A stretch of DNA of 25,151 nt. It comes from Oscillospiraceae bacterium. GTDB taxonomy: Bacteria; Bacillota; Clostridia; Oscillospirales; Oscillospiraceae. Below, in pieces: positions 8,227-15,298 of the stretch (its first letter is position 1; each line of letters begins with the position of its first letter). A program made the translations under genes and the position numbers. The notes beneath the pieces were generated by a model, which made no database searches, was not told where the DNA came from, and saw only the letters and a program-made list of their open reading frames with translations. The stretch lies in assembly GCA_009776905.1 (NCBI GenBank), contig WRMX01000005.1, positions 1 through 25,151 on the forward strand. Direction: 5' to 3'.

Positions 8227-9676
8227 ACTGGACATTCTGCTGCTCGCCATGAAGAACTTCACGAGGCGCATGGCGCGCAGCATATTGACGATTGTAGGAG
8301 TGGTCATAGGGTCTATGGCTATTATCGTCATGGTCTCGCTCGGCATCGGAATCCAGGAGAGCATGATGAAGAGCATTGAGCGCTGGGGCGACCTTACGAC
8401 CATAAATGTCTACCTATGGAACATCGGCAACGACAGCAGCACGGTTTACGTGAGCAGCGGCGGCGGGTATTCCGTGATGTCGGCCGCGTCCTCGCCATCG
8501 TCAAGGAGCAAGAACGACAAGAACCCGTATTTCGAGGCGATCGAGAACATCGAGGCGCTTGACCATGTCATCGCAGCGATGCCGCTCAGCAACGATTCCG
8601 TCCGGCTCGTGTCGGGGAAGTACGTGAGCCCGTGGTTTTATTTATATCTCGTCGATGCCTCAAAGCTGCAGTATTTCAACCTGAAAACTTCGCAGGGGCG
8701 CATGCTCAATGAGAACGACGGCGATTTCGCGATGGTCATGAATCCATACGCGGGGCAGGAGTTTTTGAACATGAAGGCGCGGAATCCTTACGATTGGTCG
8801 AAGCGCCCCGTCGATGAATTTGGCAATGTCATACCATATGTCGATATATATAACGACGTGATCAAGCTGACGTTCGACGACCGATATGGCGAAAAGCCGC
8901 AATATGGCGAGACCACGCGCAGGAGGGCCGTGCTTTATGACGTGGACGTCGTCGGATATCAGGAAGATGCGAGCAACTATACATGGATGAACATGATGGA
9001 CAGGGAGACATACGTTAAATATAAGAAGGATTATTTGAAGAATTTGATGCGGGGTATGTCCAAAGACGAGGCGGCGATGTACCAGGCGCAGATGGACAGG
9101 CTTGATACGTATGAACAGGCATATGTCAAGGTGGACGACCGCAACAGCGTCGCCGAGGTCGTCCAGCAGATCCGGGACCTCGGCTATGACTGCTATAGCA
9201 ACATGGAGTGGGTCGAGAGCACCAACGAGCAGATGGCGGTGATCCAGCTCATCATGGGCGCGATCGGCGCCGTGGCGCTGCTCGTCGCGGCGATCAACAT
9301 CGCGAATACGATGATAATGTCGATTTATGAGCGCACGAAGGAAATCGGCATCATGAAGGTGATCGGATGCCGCCTTGGGGACATCTGCTTGCTCTTCCTG
9401 CTGGAGGCTGCTATAATTGGGCTGATCGGTGGAGTGATTGGCGTGGCCGCGAGCTATGGGGCTTCGGCGGTGCTCAATAACTTGCCGCCGGACAGCATAA
9501 ACAGGTTTTTCGGGTTCTACATCGATCCGTCGGTGGGGGGGACGCTTTCGGTCGTGCCGATTTGGCTGGTGCTGCTTGCGCTGTCGGTGTCTGTCGGCAT
9601 TGCTGTTATTGCGGGGCTCTATCCGTCGATTCGCGCGATGAGGCTTTCGGCGCTCGAGGCCATCAGGAACGAGTGA
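8219..9676 (+). CDS. MacB/FtsX-like ABC transporter permease
   Basis: Membrane subunit of 485 aa. The first membrane helix (about residues 15-40, RSILTIVGVVIGSMAIIVMV) is followed by a large extracellular MacB_PCD-like domain to about residue 340, then three helices in the FtsX domain, including INIANTMIMSIYERTKEIGIMK, a hallmark of the family. ATG 8219 overlaps the stop of the preceding gene (ATGAGTAA), indicating coupling; a TTG five codons earlier is less likely. Such exporters use mechanotransmission rather than a substrate tunnel. The C-terminus RLSALEAIRNE is repeated downstream of the stop in the DNA (see the 38-bp repeat). Substrate unknown. Confidence 0.92.
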   Translation: MSKLDILLLAMKNFTRRMARSILTIVGVVIGSMAIIVMVSLGIGIQESMMKSIERWGDLTTINVYLWNIGNDSSTVYVSSGGGYSVMSAASSPSSRSKNDKNPYFEAIENIEALDHVIAAMPLSNDSVRLVSGKYVSPWFYLYLVDASKLQYFNLKTSQGRMLNENDGDFAMVMNPYAGQEFLNMKARNPYDWSKRPVDEFGNVIPYVDIYNDVIKLTFDDRYGEKPQYGETTRRRAVLYDVDVVGYQEDASNYTWMNMMDRETYVKYKKDYLKNLMRGMSKDEAAMYQAQMDRLDTYEQAYVKVDDRNSVAEVVQQIRDLGYDCYSNMEWVESTNEQMAVIQLIMGAIGAVALLVAAINIANTMIMSIYERTKEIGIMKVIGCRLGDICLLFLLEAAIIGLIGGVIGVAASYGASAVLNNLPPDSINRFFGFYIDPSVGGTLSVVPIWLVLLALSVSVGIAVIAGLYPSIRAMRLSALEAIRNE

Positions 9677-9752
9677 TATGGCTGTCGGCGCTCGAGGCCA
9701 TCAGGAGCGCGCGATGAGGCTGTCGGCGCTCGAGGCCATCAGGAACGAATGA
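9638..9752 (+). repeat. 38-bp tandem repeat of the permease gene's 3' end
   Basis: The last codons of the permease (from ATG 9638) recur at a 38-bp period: GGCTKTCGGCGCTCGAGGCC begins at 9642, 9680 and 9718. Two copies lie beyond the stop codon, and the last again encodes MRLSALEAIRNE followed by a stop (9714-9752). Since 38 is not a multiple of three, each copy is in another frame. Confidence 0.9.
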
Positions 9753-9773
9753 AAGAAAGCGAGTGGTCACATT

Positions 9774-10592
9774 ATGAAAATTATTGACGCGCATATCCAT
9801 TATCAAAAGAGCAACCCGCACTTTGACCTGCTCGCGCAGCAGGCGGGGCACGAGAACACTGAGAAGCATTTACGCGATACTTTCGCAAAGGAAGGCATTT
9901 GCCGCGCCATCGTGATGAGCAACCTGCGCATGGAGGCCGACGGGATCAATTACCCGCCCGACTTCCTGAGCTATTGCGCGGGCATCGGCCATGACGCGCT
10001 TGACGACGACAAAATCGACCATTCCGTGGAAATGGCCGATCTTCATCTTCAGTCGGAGCAATGCGTCGGGTTGAAGATTTATGCGGGCTATTCGCATTTT
10101 TATCTCGACGACCCGGTCTATGCCCCGTTCTATGAGCTGGCGCAGCGTTATGCAAAGCCTGTTGCGGTGCACATGGGCGTCACCGCGCACGCCCGCGCGC
10201 TGCTGGAATACGCGCACCCCATGATGATGGACCGTGTCGCGGTCGCCTACCCGAAGGTGCAGTTCGTGATGTGCCATTTTGGGAATCCGTGGCTGATGGA
10301 TGCTGCCGCCGTGCTCGAGAAGAACCATAATGTGGCGGCGGATTTGTCGGGGCTCATTGCGGGCAATTTCGATGTCGATGCGTATATGCGCGGCTTTCAC
10401 GGCTATGTCGAGCAGTTGAAGACTTGGATACATTATGTCGAGAATTACGATAAGTTTATGTTCGGCACCGATTGGCCTTTGACGAATTTTGGTAGCTACA
10501 TTAGCCTTTTTAAACATATTATTCCATGGAAGCACCATGAGGGGTTCTTTTATGGCAACGCCGCGCGCATATATGGGCTTGGCGAGAGATGA
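9774..10592 (+). CDS. Amidohydrolase family protein (amidohydrolase 2)
   Basis: A 272-aa TIM-barrel metal hydrolase. Motifs in order: DAHIH at residues 5-9 (first metal ligands), GLKIYAGY, VHMG, CHFGNPW and FGTDWPL near the C-terminus, where the Asp is the usual last metal ligand. This pattern fits the amidohydrolase 2 group, which contains decarboxylases and lactonases; the substrate cannot be assigned. It has no signal peptide, so it is cytoplasmic. The Shine-Dalgarno is weak (GAAAGCGAG). It follows the permease repeat by about 20 bp and could be read from the ABC operon, but its function does not obviously relate to it. Confidence 0.85.
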   Translation: MKIIDAHIHYQKSNPHFDLLAQQAGHENTEKHLRDTFAKEGICRAIVMSNLRMEADGINYPPDFLSYCAGIGHDALDDDKIDHSVEMADLHLQSEQCVGLKIYAGYSHFYLDDPVYAPFYELAQRYAKPVAVHMGVTAHARALLEYAHPMMMDRVAVAYPKVQFVMCHFGNPWLMDAAAVLEKNHNVAADLSGLIAGNFDVDAYMRGFHGYVEQLKTWIHYVENYDKFMFGTDWPLTNFGSYISLFKHIIPWKHHEGFFYGNAARIYGLGER

Positions 10593-10606
10593 GCCGCGCG
10601 TTAATA

Positions 10607-10875
10607 TTACTTTTTACGTTTGTTGGACAGGCGCGTCAGGACAAATGTGATTACGATCACAAACACTCCAAGAGCCCCCGCCTTGCTTTCGCTTATATTC
10701 AAGACGTCGACACCGCCGCCTATGTGGAACACTCCATTGCCAAGCCCGGCTGCAACAACCGCAGCAAGTGGAACACTCCACAACGCATACGATGCAGCAA
10801 TGAGAGCGCAACCGACCATGGCAAAACCATAGTTGCGGTTTTTTCTGTCATGTCTTCGGTGATGGTGTTAGGCAT
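10607..10875 (-). pseudogene. Frameshifted, internally deleted membrane transporter remnant (MFS-like)
   Basis: A start ATG at 10875 overlaps the HEPN gene's stop and opens with MPNTITEDMTEK, but at a run of six A the frame changes. The next frame continues RNYGFAMVGCALIAASYALW and GLGNGVFHIGGG, which looks like the first helices of an MFS-type permease. After GALGVFV the text jumps to IVITFVLTRLSNKRKK, a typical last helix and basic tail, so most of the protein is missing. One extra A would restore the join at the start. Two lesions, one frameshift and one large internal deletion, mark it as a remnant. The family assignment is tentative. Confidence 0.6.
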
Positions 10876-11269
10876 CTTCGGGCGTCCTTTCCAAATACGC
10901 CTTTACTTCGTTATAGAATGTTTCGGCACTTTCAATACGTTGCTCTAATTCATCTCTTGTGACTTCATAGTGATCGTCATAATCGCTATCTGTGCGTATT
11001 TGCAATAAATCGGATAGTATATCTGATAATTTAACATCGAATATCTTTGTTTTTATATAATACTCTCGGAAATATGATATAACTCCCTTGTGGGTTTTGA
11101 AATCGATTCGATGCAAAGCCAATAGGCTTCTCATACTGTGAAACGCACAATAGTAGGCTCTGTTTGCTGCGCCTTTGTATCCACTATTTTGCATCAGTAT
11201 CTTCGCGTCTTTTAGACACTGCGCTGCCTGGCTAATCCTGTATTGCGATAATTCTTTTTCAGTGTCCAT
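10868..11269 (-). CDS. HEPN domain protein (UPF0332-like), toxin partner of MNT
   Basis: A 133-aa all-helical protein. NRAYYCAFH at about residues 37-44 and the RTDSDYDDH segment (R92 to H100) fit the UPF0332 branch of HEPN proteins, many of which are RNases or RNase-derived. It overlaps the upstream nucleotidyltransferase gene by 11 bp, the classic MNT/HEPN toxin-antitoxin arrangement. AAGGGG lies before the ATG. The R...H spacing is longer than the canonical Rx4-6H, so RNase activity is not certain. Both genes are full length by eye although the surrounding island is decayed. Confidence 0.85.
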   Translation of the reverse strand: MDTEKELSQYRISQAAQCLKDAKILMQNSGYKGAANRAYYCAFHSMRSLLALHRIDFKTHKGVISYFREYYIKTKIFDVKLSDILSDLLQIRTDSDYDDHYEVTRDELEQRIESAETFYNEVKAYLERTPEDA

Positions 11270-11603
11270 AGATCACAACCCCTTCTTTGATAACGTTCTG
11301 ATAAAATGGCAGTATTTTCATACGGCTGTAAAACAAGGGGCTGTTTCTTACCGAAATTGTCACGAGAGCATCATGTTCTAAGCTAATTCTGCTTGCCACC
11401 TTATTTGCCATAGATCTGAAAAGATGCATCTTGTCTTCTTCGATGTCCGCAAGCACCATGATGTCAATATCCGAGTCTTCATTGTAATCTCCGCGCGCAT
11501 ACGAGCCATACAAGATGATTTTATGCAGATTGTCACCTAATGCGCCTTGGATATCCCTTGATATTTCACTCTTTATTTGCTCTAGCTGTGTTTTCGTATG
11601 CAT
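11259..11603 (-). CDS. MNT-family nucleotidyltransferase (antitoxin partner)
   Basis: A 114-aa minimal nucleotidyltransferase. The active-site signature GSx10DxD is complete: G33, S34, then D45 and D47 in GSYARGDYNEDSDIDIMV. Members paired with HEPN proteins can silence the toxin by adding AMP to it. The ATG is preceded by GGAGGTGA, which lies within the last codons of the upstream hsdS remnant, so the pair was probably once downstream of a type I restriction operon. Confidence 0.88.
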   Translation of the reverse strand: MHTKTQLEQIKSEISRDIQGALGDNLHKIILYGSYARGDYNEDSDIDIMVLADIEEDKMHLFRSMANKVASRISLEHDALVTISVRNSPLFYSRMKILPFYQNVIKEGVVIYGH

Positions 11604-11606
11604 TGT

Positions 11607-12045
11607 CTAATTCACCTCCAGTTTCCCGCTCATCAGGCGTGGCAGTAGCAAATCACGCTGACGGGCGAGGTTTTGGGATTGCGCTAGTATTTTATCACTA
11701 AGCATTTTTGAATCACTTGCCAAATCTGAAAAAACTTCGCGACAATCCGTTCCGTTATAAATGCGTACAAACGGTTTGAAAACGCGATTTTCTTTATCAA
11801 AGTTCTCAAAATCTCCAGAGGCTATTATCCCAGCCGTTCCTGTTCCGTGACCATTGAGGTCGGTAGTAGTATTTTCAGTTAGGTCGAAAACTTCCTCCGC
11901 AACGATAAGTTTAGACAGTAAAGGATTACCTGTGAATACCCCGGAATCTATCACACAAGCAACAGGAGCATTTTCGTCAAGGGTATCGTCAATGACGGGA
12001 ATATTGTCTGTTGAGTACAATTCGCATTGTTCTGTACGTGGGTTA
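11607..12045 (-). pseudogene. Recombination scar: S8 (subtilisin-like) peptidase fragment joined to HsdS C-terminus
   Basis: The open frame runs from just after a stop near 12045; the first possible start is TTG 12020. The N-terminal part carries the S8 catalytic Asp region (VACVIDSGV) and His region (DLNGHGTGTAGI), but the protein ends before any catalytic Ser. The C-terminal part, DKILAQSQNLARQRDLLL then PRLMSGKLEV, is the typical tail of a type I restriction specificity subunit (HsdS). No natural protein I know joins these, so this is most likely a deletion fusion of two defence-island genes. It lies just downstream of tRNA-Ser. Confidence 0.75.
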
Positions 12046-12087
12046 GTGCGCTAAAACTGAGGGCATTACCACTCCACCCAACGAACA

Positions 12088-12139
12088 AACCCGAACCCGG
12101 CGCCCACCGGGACTATCGGCGAACGGCAGGGTTCGGGTT
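12088..12139 (-). terminator. Terminator-like hairpin downstream of tRNA-Ser
   Basis: AACCCGAACCC (12088-12098) pairs perfectly with GGGTTCGGGTT (12129-12139). On the minus strand it lies 11 nt after the tRNA 3' end and is followed by a T-rich GTTTGTTCGTT. On the plus strand it is followed by a T run, so it may stop transcription in both directions. Confidence 0.7.
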
Positions 12140-12149
12140 TTTTATAATA

Positions 12150-12241
12150 TGGCGGAGAAGGAGAGATTTGAACTCTCGCGCGCTTTTTACACGCCTACTC
12201 CCTTAGCAGGGGAGCCCCTTCGGCCTCTTGGGTACTTCTCC
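12150..12241 (-). tRNA. tRNA-Ser (anticodon GCU)
   Basis: Cloverleaf visible on the minus strand: acceptor GGAGAAG/CTTCTCC, anticodon stem CTCCC/GGGAG with loop CTGCTAA (anticodon GCT), a long variable arm as in serine tRNAs, T-loop GTTCAAATC and an encoded CCA. It decodes AGC/AGU. A consensus promoter lies 59 bp upstream, and the downstream side holds the decayed defence island, a common position for integrations. Confidence 0.97.
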
Positions 12242-12299
12242 GTGTTGATGTTTTCGCGTTTTTCGTGCTGCGGGGGAGTGGTTTTGCCGGAATGATGTT

Positions 12300-12328
12300 A
12301 TATTAGCTGCATTTTTGCGTTTTGTCAA
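12300..12328 (-). promoter_or_regulatory. Sigma-A promoter for tRNA-Ser
   Basis: On the minus strand, TTGACA (12323-12328) and TAATAT (12300-12305) are separated by exactly 17 bp. It points at the tRNA-Ser gene. Confidence 0.85.
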
Positions 12329-12333
12329 GTGGT

Positions 12334-12377
12334 ATTCGTTTGATTATGTAGTTGCATTCGTTTGATTATGTAGTTGA
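12334..12377 (+). repeat. 22-bp tandem duplication between divergent tRNA promoters
   Basis: ATTCGTTTGATTATGTAGTT occurs at 12334 and 12356 (period 22). It lies between the -35 boxes of the two divergent tRNA promoters. Confidence 0.8.
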
Positions 12378-12389
12378 TTTCGTTGTTTC

Positions 12390-12418
12390 TTGACAAATTC
12401 TATACGAGATAATATAAT
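12390..12418 (+). promoter_or_regulatory. Consensus sigma-A promoter for tRNA-Leu
   Basis: TTGACA (12390-12395), a 17-bp spacer and TATAAT (12413-12418): a perfect consensus. The start of transcription should be near 12425, inside the first 73-bp repeat, so the tRNA-Leu precursor would have a leader of about 240 nt made of the repeat. Confidence 0.88.
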
Positions 12419-12656
12419 CGAACGAAATGAGGTCGCGACCGAGCTCGCTCGGTCATGACCGAATGAGTGAAGATTTCAACGCAGCTCTAATCGAACGAAA
12501 TGAGGTCGCGCCCGAGCTCGCTCGGTCATGACCGAATGAGTGAAGATTTCAGCGCAGCTCTAATCGAACGAAATGAGGTCGCGACCGAGCTCGCTCGGTC
12601 ATGACCGAATGAGTGAAGATTTCAGCGCAGCTCTAATCGAACGAAATGAGGTCGCG
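12415..12656 (+). repeat. 73-bp tandem repeat, 3.3 copies, in the tRNA-Leu leader
   Basis: The unit beginning TAATCGAACGAAATGAGGTC starts at 12415, 12488, 12561 and, as a partial copy, 12634. Copies differ at only a few bases. Each holds the inverted repeat GACCGAG/CTCGGTC (12437-12454 in the first; one base of the stem is changed in the second) and the palindrome GGTCATGACC; copies 1 and 3 also have GGTCGCGACC. The span 12242-12664 has no gene; apart from this array it holds the two promoters and the 22-bp duplication. Confidence 0.95.
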
Positions 12657-12664
12657 TTATTTGT

Positions 12665-12751
12665 GCCGGCGTGGCGGAACTGGCAGACGCCCGGGACTTA
12701 AAATCCCGTGAGGGCAACCTCGTACCGGTTCGACCCCGGTCGCCGGCACCA
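12665..12751 (+). tRNA. tRNA-Leu (anticodon UAA)
   Basis: Acceptor GCCGGCG/CGCCGGC, anticodon stem CGGGA/TCCCG with loop CTTAAAA (anticodon TAA), variable arm TGAGGGCAACCTCG, T-loop GTTCGACCC and an encoded ACCA end. It decodes UUA/UUG. It is transcribed from the consensus promoter at 12390 through the 73-bp repeats. Confidence 0.97.
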
Positions 12752-12753
12752 CT

Positions 12754-12786
12754 AAAACACTGCGGTCGCAACGGCTGCGGTGTTTT
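12754..12786 (+). terminator. Terminator after tRNA-Leu
   Basis: AAAACAC (12754-12760) pairs with GTGTTTT (12780-12786), extended inward by GC pairs, and the T run lies in the 3' arm. It starts three bases after the tRNA. Confidence 0.7.
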
Positions 12787-12924
12787 ACTCTTGGGCGGGC
12801 TTCCCCGATTTCACGCTAGCATGCTTATTGCAAAACCACTGGTGCGCCTCATATCTCGATGGCAAAACGGGGCGGGACGTCGCTTTTGCTCCTATATCGC
12901 CTCATATCGAGCTACGCTGTTGCC

Positions 12925-14025
12925 TCATATGCCGCTCCAAACCGGCACGCCGGTATATGTTTTAATCTCCTCCTCGCCGCTTATCGCGCGCAACGCGCCG
13001 AATGCCAGGGCCTCAAGCTCAAACTCTCCCGGCATGACGGCTACATCGGCGATCCAGTCGACATAGCTTGTCAGCGTGTCAGTGAAATACTTATTATTGG
13101 TCACGCCGCCCGTCAAGATGATTGCATCGACATTGCCTTTCATTGCGACGGCCATGGAACCGATATATTTCGCATTTTGGTATATCATGCCATCGAGAAT
13201 GGTGGCGGCGAATGTGTCGCCCCCTTTGATCAGCTTGATGACGTCGCGAATGTCAGACGTCCCGAAATAATCCGTCAGGCCGCCGTTTTTATTAAGCTTG
13301 TCCTCGAGCTCTCTTTTTGTATATTCGCCGCTGAAAGCTAGGTCAACTATCTTCATATACGGCATGTCGCCCGCCCGGGTGCACGACATTGGGCCTGAAC
13401 CTTTGATTATATCGTTGGAGTCTATCATGCGGCCTTTTTCATGGGCGGTGATCGATGCGCCGCCACCGATGTGGCATATGATGAAATTTGATTCGTTATA
13501 CTCGAGTCCGCGCGTCTTGCAATAGCGCAGCGCGATCTCTTTTTGGTTCAATGTGTGCGCGTGGCTGTCGCGGTAGATGCCCTTGATTCCGGTGATGCGC
13601 GACAGAACGTTGAATTCATCTACATCGGGAGTGTTGACGACGAATGCGGGCTTGCCATATCTGTCGGCGAACCTTTTTGCAATCTGTGAGGCGAGCTGCG
13701 CAGGGTGCGGGCCGCCTGACATCGGCATTGAGGCGTGGCGTACCATGAGGTCGGATATTGCATACACGCCGCCCGTAACGGATGCGAGGCCGCCGCCGCG
13801 TGCTGCATAAACGTCAACCTCGCTCATTTCGTGGCCTTCTTTAAGCATGGCTTTTTCCAGCATTTCGACGCGATATTCCAATTGGTCCTGAATCTCGCGG
13901 AAAACAGCCAGGTCCTCGGGACTGTGGGAGATAGAGGTGTTGAAAAGCGTCGCGTGGTCGTCGAAGAGAGCGATTTTGGTCGATGTCGAGCCGGGGTTGA
14001 TCGCCAAAACTATCAGTTTATTCAT
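12925..14025 (-). CDS. buk: Butyrate kinase
   Basis: ASKHA-fold acetokinase family enzyme of 366 aa. It converts butyryl phosphate and ADP to butyrate and ATP, the energy-yielding last step of butyrate fermentation (or acts on a branched-chain analogue). Motifs: AINPGSTSTKIALF at the N-terminus, HIGGGASITAHEKGRMID in the middle, GPMSCTRAGDMP and ILTGGVTNNKYF near the C-terminus. Length is normal. The chosen ATG overlaps the final A of the ptb stop (TGATG), so it is coupled to that gene; two codons nearby offer alternatives. On the DNA after its stop, GCCTCATAT recurs at 12899 and 12846, possibly traces of duplicated 3' end. Confidence 0.96.
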   Translation of the reverse strand: MNKLIVLAINPGSTSTKIALFDDHATLFNTSISHSPEDLAVFREIQDQLEYRVEMLEKAMLKEGHEMSEVDVYAARGGGLASVTGGVYAISDLMVRHASMPMSGGPHPAQLASQIAKRFADRYGKPAFVVNTPDVDEFNVLSRITGIKGIYRDSHAHTLNQKEIALRYCKTRGLEYNESNFIICHIGGGASITAHEKGRMIDSNDIIKGSGPMSCTRAGDMPYMKIVDLAFSGEYTKRELEDKLNKNGGLTDYFGTSDIRDVIKLIKGGDTFAATILDGMIYQNAKYIGSMAVAMKGNVDAIILTGGVTNNKYFTDTLTSYVDWIADVAVMPGEFELEALAFGALRAISGEEEIKTYTGVPVWSGI

Positions 14026-15068
14026 CATGCATACCCCAAACACGCTGCAAGCGCAATAGAGTTATATTTGTCGGAGGCGTCCGCGCTGCGCGATGTGAAA
14101 ACGATCGGGACTTTCGCGCCGAGGACCGCTCCTGCCGTCTGCGTTCCCGCGAACTGCGTCAGGCTTTTGACGAGAATGTTGCCGGATACGAAGTCAGGCA
14201 CGATGAGCAGGTCTGCGTCTCCGGCGACCGGGCTGGAATAGCCTTTTATGGCTGCTGCGGAGGGGTCTGTGGCGAGGTCGAAAGATATTGGGCCTTCGAT
14301 GATGCAGCCGGTTATTTCGCCGCGCCGGTTCATTTGTTTTAATGCGTCGGCATCGATTGTTTCAGGCATTTTCGGATTGACTTTTTCAACGGCGGACAGC
14401 ACGGCTACCTTTGGGTTTTCGATGCCGAGGGTTTTGAGCATTTTGACCGCATTTTCGATTATCGCTTTTTTCGCGTTGGCGTCGGGGTAGGTGTTCAGAC
14501 CTATGTCGCTGATTGCGAGCATTTTGTGGTATTTGCGCGGCTTGAACAGGCCCGCGAGCGATAACGTGGCGGTCGCGGCGGAGGTGGCTGCTGTGGAAAC
14601 GGAGGTTGCGGAGGCGGTCGCGGCGACGGCTGCTGCTGCAATTGCGGTGGAGACGGTCGCAGCGGCGGTCGCTGTTGAAACAGAGGCTGTTGCGGTCGCT
14701 GCTGCGGCAGATAGCATATGGTTTTCTTTTTTGACTATTGCCTTGATGAAGCTGCCGGATTCCAGCTTGCCTTTCATAATTGCTTTGGCTTGGCCGGCAT
14801 TCACCATCTCGATTGCCATGGCCAGCGATTCATCCTCGTTTATGGAGGGTATTATATTATAATCAGAAGGGGAGGCGCCCAAATCGGCGAGTATTGTTGC
14901 TATTTGCGCGGCTTTGCCGATGAGGATAGGCGCAATAATACCGTCATTCGCCGCGGCCGTGACAGATTCGAGCGTGTGCTTGTCATGCGCCTCAACGATG
15001 ACGATTGATGTTTTGTTTTTTATCGATTTTGCTTCGGTGGAAAGGTCTTCAAGGCTGGATATTTTCAT
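14025..15068 (-). CDS. ptb: Phosphate butyryltransferase with Ala/Thr/Ser-rich insert
   Basis: Phosphate acyltransferase of 347 aa; it forms butyryl phosphate from butyryl-CoA and feeds the kinase encoded next. AIMKGKLESGSFIKAIV, the LAISDIGLNTYPD segment, AVLSAVEKVNPKMPET and IVPDFVSGNILVKSL are typical of Ptb. Family members are about 300 aa; here residues 120-169 form an insert made almost only of A, T, S and V, placed between KKENHML and GLFKPRKYHKML, where ordinary Ptb has a short loop. The frame stays open. ATG 15068 with AAGG upstream is preferred over the GTG at 15089, which has no ribosome site. Flanking catalytic sequence is intact, so the enzyme may be active. Confidence 0.9.
   Translation of the reverse strand: MKISSLEDLSTEAKSIKNKTSIVIVEAHDKHTLESVTAAANDGIIAPILIGKAAQIATILADLGASPSDYNIIPSINEDESLAMAIEMVNAGQAKAIMKGKLESGSFIKAIVKKENHMLSAAAATATASVSTATAAATVSTAIAAAAVAATASATSVSTAATSAATATLSLAGLFKPRKYHKMLAISDIGLNTYPDANAKKAIIENAVKMLKTLGIENPKVAVLSAVEKVNPKMPETIDADALKQMNRRGEITGCIIEGPISFDLATDPSAAAIKGYSSPVAGDADLLIVPDFVSGNILVKSLTQFAGTQTAGAVLGAKVPIVFTSRSADASDKYNSIALAACLGYA
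14562..14711 (-). repeat. Low-complexity Ala/Thr/Ser coding insert in ptb
   Basis: About 50 codons, nearly all GCN, ACN, TCN/AGC or GTN, with irregular repetition of short units such as GCGGTCGC and GCTGCTG on the plus strand. Compared with Ptb proteins generally it is an insertion. The units are in frame. Confidence 0.75.
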
Positions 15069-15206
15069 GTTTTCGACCTTGTCTGTCACGTTAAATATGA
15101 TCTTTGAGGGTATATGATAATCGGGGGGAAAGATTCTTTGCTGCGCTCAGAATGACACGAGGGCTCAGAATGGCAAGTGCGCTCTGACTGACAAGTGCGC
15201 TCACGC

Positions 15207-15298
15207 CGCTCATTCAAAGCTCAGCAAACCGCTCATTCAAAGCTCAGCACGCCGTTCATTCAAAGTTCAGCAAATCATTCATTCAAAGTTCAGCATGT
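15207..15298 (-). repeat. 23-bp tandem repeat, 4 copies, of the GGDEF gene's 3' end
   Basis: The unit CGYTCATTCAAAGYTCAGCA starts at 15207, 15230, 15253 and 15276 (the last with CA in place of CG). The last copy contains the final codons MLNFE and stop of the gene on the minus strand; the other three lie beyond the stop. Period 23 is not a multiple of three. Confidence 0.9.

Noticed and set aside
10589..10948. 119-aa plus-strand ORF
   Set aside because: It lies antisense to the membrane-protein remnant and the HEPN gene, with no ribosome site or recognisable motif.
12415..12656. 73-bp array as a CRISPR
   Set aside because: Units are joined directly with no unique spacers, and no cas genes are nearby. 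It is a plain tandem repeat.
12671..13066. 131-aa plus-strand ORF starting in tRNA-Leu
   Set aside because: It begins inside the tRNA and runs antisense to butyrate kinase.
15207..15298. 23-bp array as a CRISPR or an iteron origin
   Set aside because: No spacers, it contains the end of a gene, and no replication gene is near.
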